The position numbers and the translations under genes were made by a program. A stretch of DNA of 64,000 nt from an uncultured Anaerolineae bacterium (GTDB lineage: Bacteria; Chloroflexota; Anaerolineae; Promineifilales; Promineifilaceae): the NCBI GenBank assembly GCA_905479495.1, contig CAJQMR010000029.1, positions 62,001 through 126,000 on the forward strand, written 5' to 3'. The notes under the pieces are model-generated. The model made no database searches. It was not told the origin of the DNA and saw nothing but the letters and a program-made list of their open reading frames with translations. Shown here piece after piece: positions 53,603 to 63,334 of the stretch; within the stretch, counting starts at the first letter, position 1; each line of letters opens with the position of its first letter.

Positions 53603-54301
53603 TCATCCACCTGAAACGGTAAAGGTCTCAACGGCCGTTTCCCCAGCCGCCAAATAATCATCCACCAAATCCTGACCCATCTCCAACGTTATGATGTACA
53701 AATCACTGCCGTTTATCAGGAAATACTGGGTGTTGTGCACCTCTATTTTGGAGCCTGCGTCCGTTTGCATTTGCATACTGTACCGTAACTGTATCGCTTC
53801 ATCGTCGCCCAACATCACAGGGGCTTGTTCCAAAGCCGAAGTCAGCTCCAAAATTGCTTCCAGCTGGGTGGCCGTGTCGGTCACATACGCCTCCAGACTC
53901 ATCGTCTTTGGCGCATCCAGACGCATGATTTTGAGGGAAACAGGCAAATCACTATTCAGCGCGGTTGTCGCCTCATTAAGCGCATAGAGCTGCAAACCGC
54001 TCTCCAGCAGCGCCTGCACATATTCATCCGTTAAAAAGGTGAGGGCATTGTTTTGCCCCGCAGCGCCACGCATTTGGGCAAACGCCTCAGTTGAAGCTTC
54101 CACGGTGGTCCAGTCAGCGGGCAAAGCAATAGAAAAACCAGCTTCCTCGTTGGTATAGGTGGTCATGTCGCTGTTAGCTGTGGTGGAAACGGCCGTTTCG
54201 CCAGCTTCTTCATTTTCCACCGACGGCTCTACCGCAGCCGGACCTGCACACCCCATCATGAAAATTATCAATAGTAAACTTAACCAATACAGACGTTTCA
54301 T
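53603..54301 (-). CDS. Lipoprotein with PsbP-like domain, paralogue of 52684-53565
   Basis: About 232 residues from the ATG at 54301 (GGGGAG upstream). MKRLYWLSLLLIIFMMGCAGP is a lipoprotein signal with Cys in the lipobox. A short acidic linker leads to AGFSIALPADWTTVEASTEAF and NTQYFLINGSDLYIITLEMG, the same domain as in the neighbour without the long Thr/Pro stalk. The two differ mainly in linker length, as if placing the same domain at two distances from the membrane. It lies between the M16C peptidase and the second lipoprotein. Confidence 0.85.
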   Translation of the reverse strand: MKRLYWLSLLLIIFMMGCAGPAAVEPSVENEEAGETAVSTTANSDMTTYTNEEAGFSIALPADWTTVEASTEAFAQMRGAAGQNNALTFLTDEYVQALLESGLQLYALNEATTALNSDLPVSLKIMRLDAPKTMSLEAYVTDTATQLEAILELTSALEQAPVMLGDDEAIQLRYSMQMQTDAGSKIEVHNTQYFLINGSDLYIITLEMGQDLVDDYLAAGETAVETFTVSGG

Positions 54302-54345
54302 TACTTTTCTCCCCATTTTTAGTTTTACAAATCAGTCAGATAGTT

Positions 54346-57273
54346 CTATAAAACCTTGGTCACGGTTAGCCAACCACGGTGTTTCTCTTCATTGGCTCGG
54401 GCAATCGCTTCTGCCGAGCCGAGTACGGTCACGACAGCCTGCTCAGAATTTGTCAGGGCAGCTACTGCCTCGCCAAAACGGATGAAGTCGGCTTGACTGG
54501 CACCCAGCACCTCATCCCGGATTTGCTGACGATACGCATCACTGCTATTGACCAGGATGCGGCTCATCGCCGTGTACCCTTTGGCATCTGGCAGCTTATA
54601 GTTATCCATGCTGCTAATCGCCCCAATAATGCTTTTGGTCAGATCATCATTTGAAAGGCCACGCTGCAAGAAACCGGCCACATGGTCGTACACATCAATC
54701 GTTTGCAGCAAATTCGGGTCACGGTATGAGTAGTAGCTGAGCACCCCGGTGGTGTTGCTAAAACCCACCATGCCGCCGTAAGCACCACCCTGGACGCGCA
54801 CTTTTTCCCACAAGTAGGTCGTGCGCAGGTAGTTGACGATGGCTGCCACGGAGCCATGTTCCTGATAGCCCAAATCGTACAGATTGCCGCCTTTGGCCAC
54901 GTAATTGACCTGAGTTGGGATGGTGAGGCCTTCGTTTTGAAACGGCCGTTGCCAATCCCACACCTTCTTTTCCACCGGAACGTCCGGCATGTGCGCCAGC
55001 AAATTGGCCAGCTGCGGCTGAAATTCGCGCCAGCCGCTTGCATCCAGCGTCACATTGGCCAACATATTCTGGCGGCTAACCAAAATGGCGCGCACGGTTT
55101 CCAGCTTTGCCAACACTGATGGCCAATCTTGCTCAACCGCATCCGCCAACCGCCGCAGGAATAACAGATAATCGATACCGTTGACCTGCTCAGACACCCA
55201 GGAGGATTCTGTAAAATAGCTGCGCAGACGGCGGTTGACCACCGAATGTCCGCTGGGGATCAGGCCAGATTCCAGGCTGGCTTTGGCCCGCAGCACCATC
55301 TGGCGGAACCGCTCCTGGTTGTCCAGCGACACCGTCAGCAGCACATCCCGCATGATGTCCAGCATCTCCTGCGCCTGATCCAACGTGGACTTCCCGCGCA
55401 AAAAGAGCCACGCGGCGGCCTCCGCTTCACCACGCTTGGCAGAGAAGAAGGTCGTCGGATAAATGCCGCCCGTTTTGCGCCCAATGCGCTGCTGGAGCTG
55501 CACAAAATCTTCAGTTTCCGTACCAATTTCCACCAGCGCCCGACCAAACAACTTCACGTAAGGCAGCAAATCGGCGGGCAGCGTGTGCAGATTCATCCCC
55601 AGTTCCAGATAGACAATGCCATTAGTGAACAGATCATGAAACAGCACTTCTACGCCAGCCGCTTCGGCCCGCTCAGTGGGGATCGGCTTATTTTCTTTGT
55701 CCAGATCGTCCAGCGTCAGGCGCGGCAGTTTGGCGATGGTTTCCGGTGAGTCCGGCTTTTCTTGCAAAGCTTTCAACTCGCGCGTCTGGCGAATGATGTC
55801 TTGGAGCTGTGCCTCGTTGAGTCTGGCCTTAATCGCCGCCAGTTTTTCTTTTTCGGCCGTTTCTTGCCGCTGCTGTAAGGTGGGGTCCGGCTCTAAAATC
55901 ACGGTGCTGCGGTGATTGTTTTCTAGCAGGTAGATGCGGATCAGGTTAGGCAGATACATCGGGTCTTTGGTGATGGTTTCTTTTACGGCCGTTAACGGCG
56001 CTTCAAATTTCAACGGCAGCAGTGGGTCTAAATCACGGAGCCAGTTGAAAAACGCACCAAACGCCAAACTCAGGCCACGGGGGAATGAGCCCGTATTGTT
56101 TTCCCGTAGGCTAAACTCAATGGTGTTAACGGCCGCTTCCACTGCGTCTGGCTCAAACCCTTCATCCGCCAGCTTGGCCAGGGTGCCCAAAATCAACCGT
56201 TCTACGGCCTCCACGTTTTCGGCCTTCACCCCTTTCAGGCCAACAGAGAAGGTTCCTTGCCGCATCTGGCTAGAGAAGCCGCCACCAATTACGTCCTCGC
56301 CCAGGCCCGAATCGACCAGCGTTTTGCGCAGCGGTGACCCGGTCGTGCCCAGCAGCGTCATGGACAAAATGTTCAGGGCACGCTGCAATTCCATATCGTC
56401 ATCGGCTGGGGGCAACACCCAGTTGACGGTGACGTAATGTTTTTGGCTATTATCGCTATCAGCCTCAACGCTGTAAGGAAAGGTAAAGCGCTGCGGTTTT
56501 TCAAAGGGGGCATGAAGGGGAACGGCCGTATCCACCTCACTCTTGTCAAATGCTTGTAAATAGCTATCCGCCAGCTCTAATCGGCGCTCTGGGTCGTCAT
56601 CACCGTAAAATACCATGCGTGAATTCGCCGGATGGTAATACGTCTCATGGAAGCTGCGGAACTGCTCATACGTCAGGTTCGGCATCACCTCCGGGTCACC
56701 ACCCGAGTCATACCGGTAAGCATTGTCCGGAAACATCGCCTGTTTAATCTGGCGATACAGCACGCCTTCCGGGGACGAGTACGCTCCCTTCATTTCGTTG
56801 AAAACAATGCCTTTGTAGGTTAACGGCGCATCTACGTTTTCTAATTCCAGATGCCAGCCTTCCTGCGCCAAATGGTTGGGCGTAATCAGCGGGTTCAGCA
56901 CAGCATCCAAATACACATCCACCAAATTGTAAAAATCCTGCGTGTTGGTGCTGGCTACCGGATACGCCGTCATGTCGGCCGAAGTAAAGGCATTCAAAAA
57001 TGTCTTCATCGACCCCTTCACCAGCTCCACAAAAGGTTCCTTCAATGGATACTTTTTAGAACCGCCCAATACCGAGTGCTCCATAATGTGCGGCAGGCCG
57101 GTAGAATCTTCCGGCGGTGTGCGGAAAGCAATGCCGAACGATTTATTTTCATCATCATTTTCTAAGGAAAGCAGCTCCGCCCCGCTCTTCACGTGGCGAT
57201 ACAGGCGGGCGGTGACGTTCCGTTCTTCAATTTCTTCTTCGCGCAGCAGCTCAAAGCCGTGTGTCATGGTCAT
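54346..57273 (-). CDS. M16C-family metallopeptidase (presequence protease-like)
   Basis: About 975 residues. The inverted zinc motif is STGLPHIMEHSVLGG (His62, Glu65, His66), and the distal Glu is in YKGIVFNEMKGAYSSPEG. SADMTAYPVASTNTQDF and VEADSDNSQKHYVTVNWVLPP belong to the PreP/CYM1 type. Such enzymes degrade short unfolded peptides inside a closed chamber. No signal peptide is visible, so it should act in the cytoplasm. The start is ATG 57273 with GGAAGGG upstream. It lies between trpG and two lipoprotein genes in the T-box operon; recycling of peptides for amino acids is a possible link. Confidence 0.95.
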   Translation of the reverse strand: MTMTHGFELLREEEIEERNVTARLYRHVKSGAELLSLENDDENKSFGIAFRTPPEDSTGLPHIMEHSVLGGSKKYPLKEPFVELVKGSMKTFLNAFTSADMTAYPVASTNTQDFYNLVDVYLDAVLNPLITPNHLAQEGWHLELENVDAPLTYKGIVFNEMKGAYSSPEGVLYRQIKQAMFPDNAYRYDSGGDPEVMPNLTYEQFRSFHETYYHPANSRMVFYGDDDPERRLELADSYLQAFDKSEVDTAVPLHAPFEKPQRFTFPYSVEADSDNSQKHYVTVNWVLPPADDDMELQRALNILSMTLLGTTGSPLRKTLVDSGLGEDVIGGGFSSQMRQGTFSVGLKGVKAENVEAVERLILGTLAKLADEGFEPDAVEAAVNTIEFSLRENNTGSFPRGLSLAFGAFFNWLRDLDPLLPLKFEAPLTAVKETITKDPMYLPNLIRIYLLENNHRSTVILEPDPTLQQRQETAEKEKLAAIKARLNEAQLQDIIRQTRELKALQEKPDSPETIAKLPRLTLDDLDKENKPIPTERAEAAGVEVLFHDLFTNGIVYLELGMNLHTLPADLLPYVKLFGRALVEIGTETEDFVQLQQRIGRKTGGIYPTTFFSAKRGEAEAAAWLFLRGKSTLDQAQEMLDIMRDVLLTVSLDNQERFRQMVLRAKASLESGLIPSGHSVVNRRLRSYFTESSWVSEQVNGIDYLLFLRRLADAVEQDWPSVLAKLETVRAILVSRQNMLANVTLDASGWREFQPQLANLLAHMPDVPVEKKVWDWQRPFQNEGLTIPTQVNYVAKGGNLYDLGYQEHGSVAAIVNYLRTTYLWEKVRVQGGAYGGMVGFSNTTGVLSYYSYRDPNLLQTIDVYDHVAGFLQRGLSNDDLTKSIIGAISSMDNYKLPDAKGYTAMSRILVNSSDAYRQQIRDEVLGASQADFIRFGEAVAALTNSEQAVVTVLGSAEAIARANEEKHRGWLTVTKVL

Positions 57274-57401
57274 CAATTACCCTTCCAATTGTCAGTTTAC
57301 AGGTCGCAAAGCAACTATTTTGCCTTACAAATCATTAAAGAATCAATCGTAGAGCGGTATGTGTAAAACGTCAATTTTGTGGTGGAAACGGCCGTCGATC
57401 C

Positions 57402-57965
57402 TTAGCGTCCTTCGAGAAAATTCTGCAAAATCCGCTTACCGTGTTCCGTGAGGATGCTTTCTGGGTGGAACTGCACGCCAACAGTGGGATATTTTTTATG
57501 GCGCACCCCCATCACTTCCCCCTGGCTGGTGAAAGCCGTTACTTCCAATTCATCGGGAATTGGCTCCTCCACAATGAGCGAATGATAGCGCGTGGCATTA
57601 AACGGACTGGGCACGCCGGAAAAGATGCCGCCGCTGTTGTGGTAAACGGCCGAAGTCTTACCATGCATCAAACGCGGCGCGCCTGTAACCTTACCACCAT
57701 ACGCCTGACCAATGCATTGGTGCCCCAAACAAACCCCAAAGATCGGCGTTGTTGGCCCAAACTCGCGCAAAACGTCCAGCGAAATCCCGCCATCGTCAGG
57801 GGTACCCGGCCCTGGGCTGATGACGATGTGGTCCGGGTTCAGCGCCCGAATCTCCTCCAGCGTCACCTGGTCATTGCGGAACACCTGAATCTCCTGCCCC
57901 AGTTCGCCCAGGTACTGCACCAGGTTATACGTAAACGAATCGTAATTATCAATTACAATGATCAT
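57402..57965 (-). CDS. trpG: Anthranilate synthase component II (glutamine amidotransferase)
   Basis: The 187-residue class I amidotransferase has MIIVIDNYDSFTYNLVQYL, VISPGPGTPDDGG, the nucleophile in FGVCLGHQCIGQ (Cys79) and the His/Glu pair in VGVQFHPESILT. It feeds ammonia to TrpE. GAGG lies just upstream of the ATG. The shared TrpG/PabA type may also serve folate synthesis, but no pab gene is nearby. Confidence 0.96.
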   Translation of the reverse strand: MIIVIDNYDSFTYNLVQYLGELGQEIQVFRNDQVTLEEIRALNPDHIVISPGPGTPDDGGISLDVLREFGPTTPIFGVCLGHQCIGQAYGGKVTGAPRLMHGKTSAVYHNSGGIFSGVPSPFNATRYHSLIVEEPIPDELEVTAFTSQGEVMGVRHKKYPTVGVQFHPESILTEHGKRILQNFLEGR

Positions 57966-57979
57966 AACTTTTCCTCAAT

Positions 57980-58666
57980 TCACTCACTCTCGTGAACTTC
58001 CAAACTGCAAATTATCGACTCAAAAATCTCCGCAAACGTCTCCTCATCGGCTCGATCTGCCAAAGCCACAATCTGAATAACCTGATCGTCAATGATTGTG
58101 AGACCCCACCAACTTTTTCGAAAAGGAGAAAATATCGGGGATGTAATGTAATCCTCTGCTCTCAAAACAATAACTTCTTTATCACAAAATCGAACGGCCG
58201 TTGGCGGCTCATAAACGTTTGGCACCAAAAGCGGTGGCTGTTTTATCACACTTACAAGACCATTCAGCCGATTTAATTCTTCCAGATCCTCATCTTCAGC
58301 AGCTTGCCACATTGCCAAGAACTTTTCGTACTTTTCGTCCATCATTTCAGATGGCAACATATTTGCCGTTCCATATTCCTCAACCAACTTCTCCGAAGTC
58401 AAGATTGCTACGCCAACACCAATAGTGCCCGCAAAAAAACCAGTCAATTGACCTTTATCATTCAACTCAATTTCTTCGGTATCCTTGAACGCCCACGTTG
58501 ACCCGCTGTCATATAAAACTTCCCAACCGAGGGGATACTCGAAGGAAAATGGTGACGCTTCAGATCCATCTTCATTGAATGTTCTTGAGCCAACCACACC
58601 GCAAGCGGACACAATTAAAACCAACAGAATCAGCCCAAGAACCTTGAACTTTTTCATCTTGCTCAT
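57980..58666 (-). CDS. Lipoprotein in the trp operon
   Basis: About 228 residues from the ATG at 58666 (58657 is also possible). MSKMKKFKVLGLILLVLIVSACG is a lipoprotein signal. The mature part opens with FSFEYPLGWEVLYDSGSTWAF, which again has the YPlgWev strand of the PsbP-like family, and ends WWGLTIIDDQVIQIVALADRAD with a terminal Cys in IICSLEV. It is more distant from the two lipoproteins at 52.7-54.3 kb than they are from each other. It lies 14 bases before trpG and about 75 bases after trpS. Confidence 0.8.
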   Translation of the reverse strand: MSKMKKFKVLGLILLVLIVSACGVVGSRTFNEDGSEASPFSFEYPLGWEVLYDSGSTWAFKDTEEIELNDKGQLTGFFAGTIGVGVAILTSEKLVEEYGTANMLPSEMMDEKYEKFLAMWQAAEDEDLEELNRLNGLVSVIKQPPLLVPNVYEPPTAVRFCDKEVIVLRAEDYITSPIFSPFRKSWWGLTIIDDQVIQIVALADRADEETFAEIFESIICSLEVHESE

Positions 58667-58742
58667 CCAAGCATCCCCAGACGGCCGTTCGCATCTGAGG
58701 ATGCTCACTCCTCACTGATTACCGATTACCGACCACCGATTA

Positions 58743-59762
58743 CTAATCACTGGAAACCGGCAGAACCAGTCCCATAATTTCCTTCATTTGGCGCAGTTTG
58801 GGCATAGAAACGGCCGCAGCCTGTTCCGCCCCAATCGCCAAAATTCTGTCCAGCTCCGCCGGATCATCCATCAGGGCTTTGTAGCGGGCCTGCATCGGGG
58901 CCAAAAACTCAATGACCACCTCAGCTACGCCAACTTTCAAGTCACCGTAGCCACGGGCGTTGGCAAAATCTGCTTCCACCTCGTCGTTGGCTTTGCCCGT
59001 CACTGCTTTGTAGATGCCCAGCAAGTTGTTCACACCCGCCTTTTCTGGATCGTCAGAGAAGCGAATCTCCCGCCCAGAATCCGTCACGGCCTTCTTGAAG
59101 GAGCGCAGGATCTCTTTTGGCTCATCCAGCAGGCGAACGGCATGACCGCGCGTGTAGGCTAGGCTCTTAGACATCTTCACGGTCGGGTCATCCAGCCCCA
59201 TCAGCCGCGCCCCATCTTGGGGAATCTTCGGTTCGGGAATGATGAAAAATTCCTCTTCGTAGATGTGGTTAAATCGCTGGCCAATGTCCCGGCACAGCTC
59301 CACATGCTGCTTCTGATCTTCACCCACCGGCACCTCATGCGCATCGTACAGCATGATGTCGGCCGCTTGCAGCACCGGGTAATCCAACAGCCCCATGCCC
59401 ACGCTTTCTTGCTTGGCCGATTTGTCCTTAAATTGGGTCATGCGTTGCAGCCAACCCAGCGGCGTCACGCAGTTGAGCAGCCAACAGCCTTCCGCGTGAG
59501 CAGTGACGTGACTTTGGATAAACAGAGTTGTTTTATCGGGATCAATGCCCGAAGCCAACAGCACAGCCGCCAAAGAGCGGGTCTGGAAGCGTAGTTCCAC
59601 CGGGTCTTGCGGCACGGTGAGACTGTGCAAATCAACCACGCAAATGAAGTTTTCCTTCTCATCCTGTCCTTCAACCCATTGTTTCACCGCGCCTAAATAG
59701 TTGCCCAGGTGAATATTGCCCGATGGTTGAATGCCGCTAAATACTCGTTTTTTTGTGGTCAT
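58743..59762 (-). CDS. trpS: Tryptophanyl-tRNA synthetase
   Basis: The 339-residue class Ic synthetase has the HIGH-type motif GIQPSGNIHLGNYLGAV and KMSKS as VKMSKSLAY. YPVLQAADIMLYDAHEVPVGEDQ is the tryptophan/AMP-site segment. It charges tRNA-Trp. RBS GAGG precedes the ATG. Being third in a tRNA-Trp T-box operon puts charging and synthesis under the same sensor: uncharged tRNA-Trp would raise both. Confidence 0.97.
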   Translation of the reverse strand: MTTKKRVFSGIQPSGNIHLGNYLGAVKQWVEGQDEKENFICVVDLHSLTVPQDPVELRFQTRSLAAVLLASGIDPDKTTLFIQSHVTAHAEGCWLLNCVTPLGWLQRMTQFKDKSAKQESVGMGLLDYPVLQAADIMLYDAHEVPVGEDQKQHVELCRDIGQRFNHIYEEEFFIIPEPKIPQDGARLMGLDDPTVKMSKSLAYTRGHAVRLLDEPKEILRSFKKAVTDSGREIRFSDDPEKAGVNNLLGIYKAVTGKANDEVEADFANARGYGDLKVGVAEVVIEFLAPMQARYKALMDDPAELDRILAIGAEQAAAVSMPKLRQMKEIMGLVLPVSSD

Positions 59763-59844
59763 AGTAAACCTCGCTATTACTTAACATAATTGCCTAATTA
59801 CGCAATTACCTAATTACCCAATCCGTAATTGAGTAACTGGGTAA

Positions 59845-61359
59845 TTACAACAACCCATCCTCCGCACGATCTACCGCCACAAAGAGGGCCTTGGCCTTGT
59901 TCACTGATTCCTGATGCTCTGTAGCCGGGTCGCTGTCCGCAACGATGCCTGCACCCGCCTGCACGTGAATCTGGTCATCCTGCATCAGCATGGTGCGGAT
60001 GGCAATGCAGGTGTCCATGCTGCCATCGTAACTGACGTAGCCAGCAGCCCCAGCGTACAGCCCGCGTCGCTCGCCTTCCAGCTCCTCGATGATTTCCATC
60101 GCCCGCACCTTTGGCGCGCCACTGACGGTGCCTGCGGGAAAGGTAGCCCGCATCAGGTCGTAGGCGTCCATGCCCTCACGCAGCTTGCCCTCCACATGGC
60201 TAACGATGTGCATGACGTGGCTGTAGCGTTCCACGACCATCAAATCGCGCACATTCACCGTGCCATATTCGCTGACGCGGCCGATGTCGTTGCGGCCCAA
60301 ATCAATCAGCATAACATGCTCGGCGCGCTCTTTGGGATCGGCCAACAGCTCTTCGGCCAGCGCGTTATCCTCGGCAGGAGTGATGCCGCGTGGGCGCGTG
60401 CCCGCGATGGGGCGTACGCTGGCGATACCGTCTTCCAGCCGCACGTGCATCTCTGGCGAGGCACCAATCACCTGCATGTCCGGTCCAAAGTCAAAGTAGA
60501 ACATGTAAGGAGACGGATTCAACATGCGCAGGGCACGATAAATGGCAAACGGGTGGGCGCTGGTCTGGCGGCTAAAGCGCTGGCTCAGCACCACCTGGAA
60601 GATGTCTCCCGCAGCGATGTGCTCTTTGGCCTGGCGCACCATCTCTTCGTAACGGCTTTGCGGCATGTTGCTGTGCAGGGTATCAGCCAAATTTTTATTA
60701 TCGCTGCGCCAACGGCGGCGGGGAATGGCGGGCAACGGCCGTAACAACCGTTCGCTCACCCGTTCAATCCGCTGAATGGCCTCCACGTAGGCGGCTTCCA
60801 CATCGCCATTCACATGGGTGTTGGCCAAAATGAGCAGGCGGTGACGGGCATGGTCGAACACCACCAGGGTGTCGGCCAGTAAAAAGATGGCGTCGGGAAT
60901 GTTGAGGATGGATGCGGCCGTTTCTGGTAGTCGTTCAAAATAGCGCACCACATCGTACCCCAGGTAGCCTACCGCGCCGCCGTTAAAGCGGGGCAAGCCC
61001 GGCAAATCAGCGTGGACAAACTGGCCCAGTTCGGCTTTGAGGACGTGCAGCACATCTTCGCCTTCGGCCAGCTCCCGGCTTGTTGTTTGTTCGCCAAAGG
61101 TGGTGGTGATGGTACGGCCGTTTAAAGCAATCGAGCCACGCGGTGCCACACCCACAAACGAGTACCGCCCCACCTGCTCGCCACCTTCCACTGACTCCAG
61201 CAAAAACGATGGCCCCAGTTCATCCATCAGCTTGAGGTACACCGAAACGGGCGTTTCCAGGTCAGCAGCAAACTCTCGGTAGACCGGTATTAAATTAGCT
61301 GGTCCTGCTGCCAATTCACGAAACTGTTCCAATGGTGGTGTATAAACTTGGTTATTCAT
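59845..61359 (-). CDS. trpE: Anthranilate synthase component I
   Basis: The 504-residue enzyme has an N-terminal lobe with the feedback-type segment YLKLMDELGPSFLLESVEGG (the LLES element binds tryptophan in known TrpE proteins). The chorismate-binding domain has AGTRPRGITPAEDNALAEEL, HVMLIDLGRNDIGRV and FPAGTVSGAPKVRAMEIIEE. It converts chorismate to anthranilate with TrpG. Enzyme-level feedback is likely in addition to T-box control. Confidence 0.97.
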   Translation of the reverse strand: MNNQVYTPPLEQFRELAAGPANLIPVYREFAADLETPVSVYLKLMDELGPSFLLESVEGGEQVGRYSFVGVAPRGSIALNGRTITTTFGEQTTSRELAEGEDVLHVLKAELGQFVHADLPGLPRFNGGAVGYLGYDVVRYFERLPETAASILNIPDAIFLLADTLVVFDHARHRLLILANTHVNGDVEAAYVEAIQRIERVSERLLRPLPAIPRRRWRSDNKNLADTLHSNMPQSRYEEMVRQAKEHIAAGDIFQVVLSQRFSRQTSAHPFAIYRALRMLNPSPYMFYFDFGPDMQVIGASPEMHVRLEDGIASVRPIAGTRPRGITPAEDNALAEELLADPKERAEHVMLIDLGRNDIGRVSEYGTVNVRDLMVVERYSHVMHIVSHVEGKLREGMDAYDLMRATFPAGTVSGAPKVRAMEIIEELEGERRGLYAGAAGYVSYDGSMDTCIAIRTMLMQDDQIHVQAGAGIVADSDPATEHQESVNKAKALFVAVDRAEDGLL

Positions 61360-61393
61360 AAATTATTCTCATTCTGCCGCTGTTGGCAGGTAG

Positions 61394-61456
61394 GTGAGAG
61401 GTGGCAAGTTGCAAGTTGTAGGTTGCATAGCTTACTTGCAACCTGCCACTTCTCAC
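61394..61456. repeat. Word-repeat inverted sequence (GGCAAGTTGCAAGT)
   Basis: The left arm at 61394-61416 (GTGAGAGGTGGCAAGTTGCA...) is mirrored at 61434-61456 (...TGCAACCTGCCACTTCTCAC) with two mismatches in 23 bases. It occupies the trpB2-trpE gap. Confidence 0.7.
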
Positions 61457-61472
61457 TTTTTACTTTCCACTG

Positions 61473-62840
61473 TTAATCACCCACTTGCGGCAGTTCGGAC
61501 ATCGCTTCAGCAATCGCCTCTGCCGGATATTCGTAGTCTTCCAGCTGGCCCTTGTGGTACGCATCGTACGCCGCCATGTCGAAGTGGCCATGGCCGCTCA
61601 GATTGAAGGCAATTACCTTCTTCTCGCCGCTTTCCTTGCACTTCATCGCTTCGCGCAGAGCCACAGCGATGGCATGGGTAGATTCTGGCGCGGGGATGAT
61701 GCCCTCGGCGCGAGTGAAGGCCATAGCTGCCTGGAACGTTTCCAGCTGCGGCACAGCCTGGGCCTGGATGTCGCCATTGTTGACCAGGGCGCTAACCTGC
61801 GGGGACATGCCATGATAACGCAAACCACCTGCATGAATCGTTGGCGGCACAAATCCGTGTCCTAGCGTGTGCATTTTCACGACGGGAGCCATCTTGGCCG
61901 TGTCGCCGTAATCGAAGGCGTAGGTGCCACGCGTGAGGCTGGGGGAAGCAGCTGGTTCGGCAGCAATGATCGTCGTGTTTTTGCCGTGGCGTAGATTCTC
62001 ACGAACAAACGGGAAGGCAAAACCACCAAAGTTGGACCCACCGCCAGTACAGGCAACGATAACGTCAGGATATTCGCCCGCCATTTCCATTTGCAGCAGC
62101 GTTTCTTCACCAATAACGGTTTGGTGCATCAGCACATGATTAAGCACGGAACCCAGGCTGTATTTTTTGGTCCCGCCAGAGGTAGCTGCCACTTCAACCG
62201 CTTCGGAAATGGCAATCCCCAGGGAACCAGGGGAATCGGGATGCTCGGCCAAAACGGAACGGCCGTACTGCGTGCGGTCGGTCGGACTGGCATACACTTC
62301 TGCCCCATAATTTTCAATGACCATACGCCGGTATGGCTTCTGGTTATACGAAACCTTCACCATATACACTTCCAAATCCAGCCCAAAAAAGTTACAGGCC
62401 ATCGCCAGGGCCGAGCCCCATTGGCCCGCTCCGGTTTCAGTGGTGAGCGCTTTGGTGCCTGCTTCTTTGTTGTAGAATGCCTGGGCAACGGCCGTATTCG
62501 GCTTGTGCGATCCTACCGGGCTAACGCCTTCATATTTGTAATAAATATGCGCGGGCGTATCCAGCGCCTTTTCCAACCGACGGGCGCGAAACATCGGCGT
62601 GGGCCGCCACAATTTATACACCTCACGCACCGGTTCCGGAATCTCAATCTGGGCTTCGGGGCTCATCTCCTGCATGATCAGGCTCATGGGGAAAAGGACG
62701 CTCAAGAAATCTGGCGTCACTGGCTCTAGCGTCTGCGGATGCAGTACCGGTTCCGGCGGCACAGGCATATCGGCATTGATGTTGTACCAGGCCTTGGGTA
62801 GCTTGCTTTCATCCAAAATGTATTTCATTGTATCGTTCAT
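61473..62840 (-). CDS. trpB: TrpB2-type tryptophan synthase beta chain
   Basis: The 455-residue PLP enzyme has the lysine in [16 protein letters not shown] (Lys113), [16 protein letters not shown], and the phosphate-binding [17 protein letters not shown]. Length over 440 and the [21 protein letters not shown] segment are typical of TrpB2, which uses indole or phosphoserine and does not pair tightly with TrpA. No trpA lies in the window. It is the first gene after the T-box; AAGGAG precedes the ATG by six bases. Confidence 0.95.
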   Translation of the reverse strand: MNDTMKYILDESKLPKAWYNINADMPVPPEPVLHPQTLEPVTPDFLSVLFPMSLIMQEMSPEAQIEIPEPVREVYKLWRPTPMFRARRLEKALDTPAHIYYKYEGVSPVGSHKPNTAVAQAFYNKEAGTKALTTETGAGQWGSALAMACNFFGLDLEVYMVKVSYNQKPYRRMVIENYGAEVYASPTDRTQYGRSVLAEHPDSPGSLGIAISEAVEVAATSGGTKKYSLGSVLNHVLMHQTVIGEETLLQMEMAGEYPDVIVACTGGGSNFGGFAFPFVRENLRHGKNTTIIAAEPAASPSLTRGTYAFDYGDTAKMAPVVKMHTLGHGFVPPTIHAGGLRYHGMSPQVSALVNNGDIQAQAVPQLETFQAAMAFTRAEGIIPAPESTHAIAVALREAMKCKESGEKKVIAFNLSGHGHFDMAAYDAYHKGQLEDYEYPAEAIAEAMSELPQVGD

Positions 62841-62860
62841 TTGCCACTCCTTATTTTTTT

Positions 62861-62934
62861 AGCCACAGAGATAAACGAGGTTTTAACCTTGGGCATTACA
62901 GGTCCTCTCTAAATCCTCTGTGCCCTCTGTGGCT
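62861..62934. repeat. CCACAGAG-type inverted repeat between T-box and trpB2
   Basis: AGCCACAGAG (62861-62870) pairs with CTCTGTGGCT (62925-62934), with further AGG/CCT words inside. It lies in the leader between the T-box terminator and the trpB2 RBS and is the same class of intergenic element as 35959-36020. Confidence 0.6.
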
Positions 62935-62944
62935 ATTCCTAAAA

Positions 62945-62998
62945 ACAAAAAACGCTCTCGTCCCAGCGAAAATATTCGCTACTGGGACGAGAGCGTCT
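62945..62998 (-). terminator. T-box-controlled intrinsic terminator
   Basis: ACGCTCTCGTCCCAG and its exact complement (62952-62966 and 62982-62996) form a 15-bp stem on a short AT-rich loop, followed on the minus strand by TTTTTTGTTTTT. The upstream arm lies just after the T-box, so its pairing with the antiterminator is mutually exclusive. Confidence 0.93.
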
Positions 62999-63328
62999 AA
63001 AATTTACTCTCGCGGTGCCACCCGGTTTAAGCTGAAACAAAAAACGCGCCTGTGATAGCGCGTTGTGTGTTAGCCAGCTCCACTCTGTTCAACCCATTAA
63101 CAATTAATGATGAATAATTAATCGTTAGTAAGTCTATGCCCTGATAACGGTGGCATTTCCGACTTAGACTACTTTTCTGGGCCATATTTTGGCTTCAGAT
63201 TTTGCCTAAGCAACTCCCCGATCCATTCGGCAACGGCGCTGTTGTGTGTCTTCCAGCTCTTGGACCCACTCTCTAGAACCCGCTATGCTGCATACTCTTT
63301 CGGTTCAACGTCTTTGTTTTTTAAGTTG
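62945..63328 (-). promoter_or_regulatory. tRNA-Trp T-box riboswitch
   Basis: On the minus strand the T-box sequence GGGTGGCACCGCG (63011-63023) is unmistakable. Stem I shows the distal-loop phrase AGAGAGTGGGTCCAAGAGC (around 63250-63270), and the 3' side carries GAATGGATC, where TGG (63223-63225) is the specifier, the Trp codon, followed by a purine. The variable base of the UGGN bulge is C, which pairs with G73, the usual discriminator base of bacterial tRNA-Trp. Uncharged tRNA-Trp should stabilise the antiterminator and allow transcription of the eleven-gene operon. The leader also repeats part of Stem I about 140 bases later. Confidence 0.95.
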
Positions 63329-63334
63329 GACGAG

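Noticed and set aside
53249-53614. Plus-strand ORF with VGVGVSVGSGVSVG repeats (also 30517-31176)
   Set aside because: These are the complements of the TPTPEPTET linkers of the lipoprotein and peptidase genes, not real repeat proteins.
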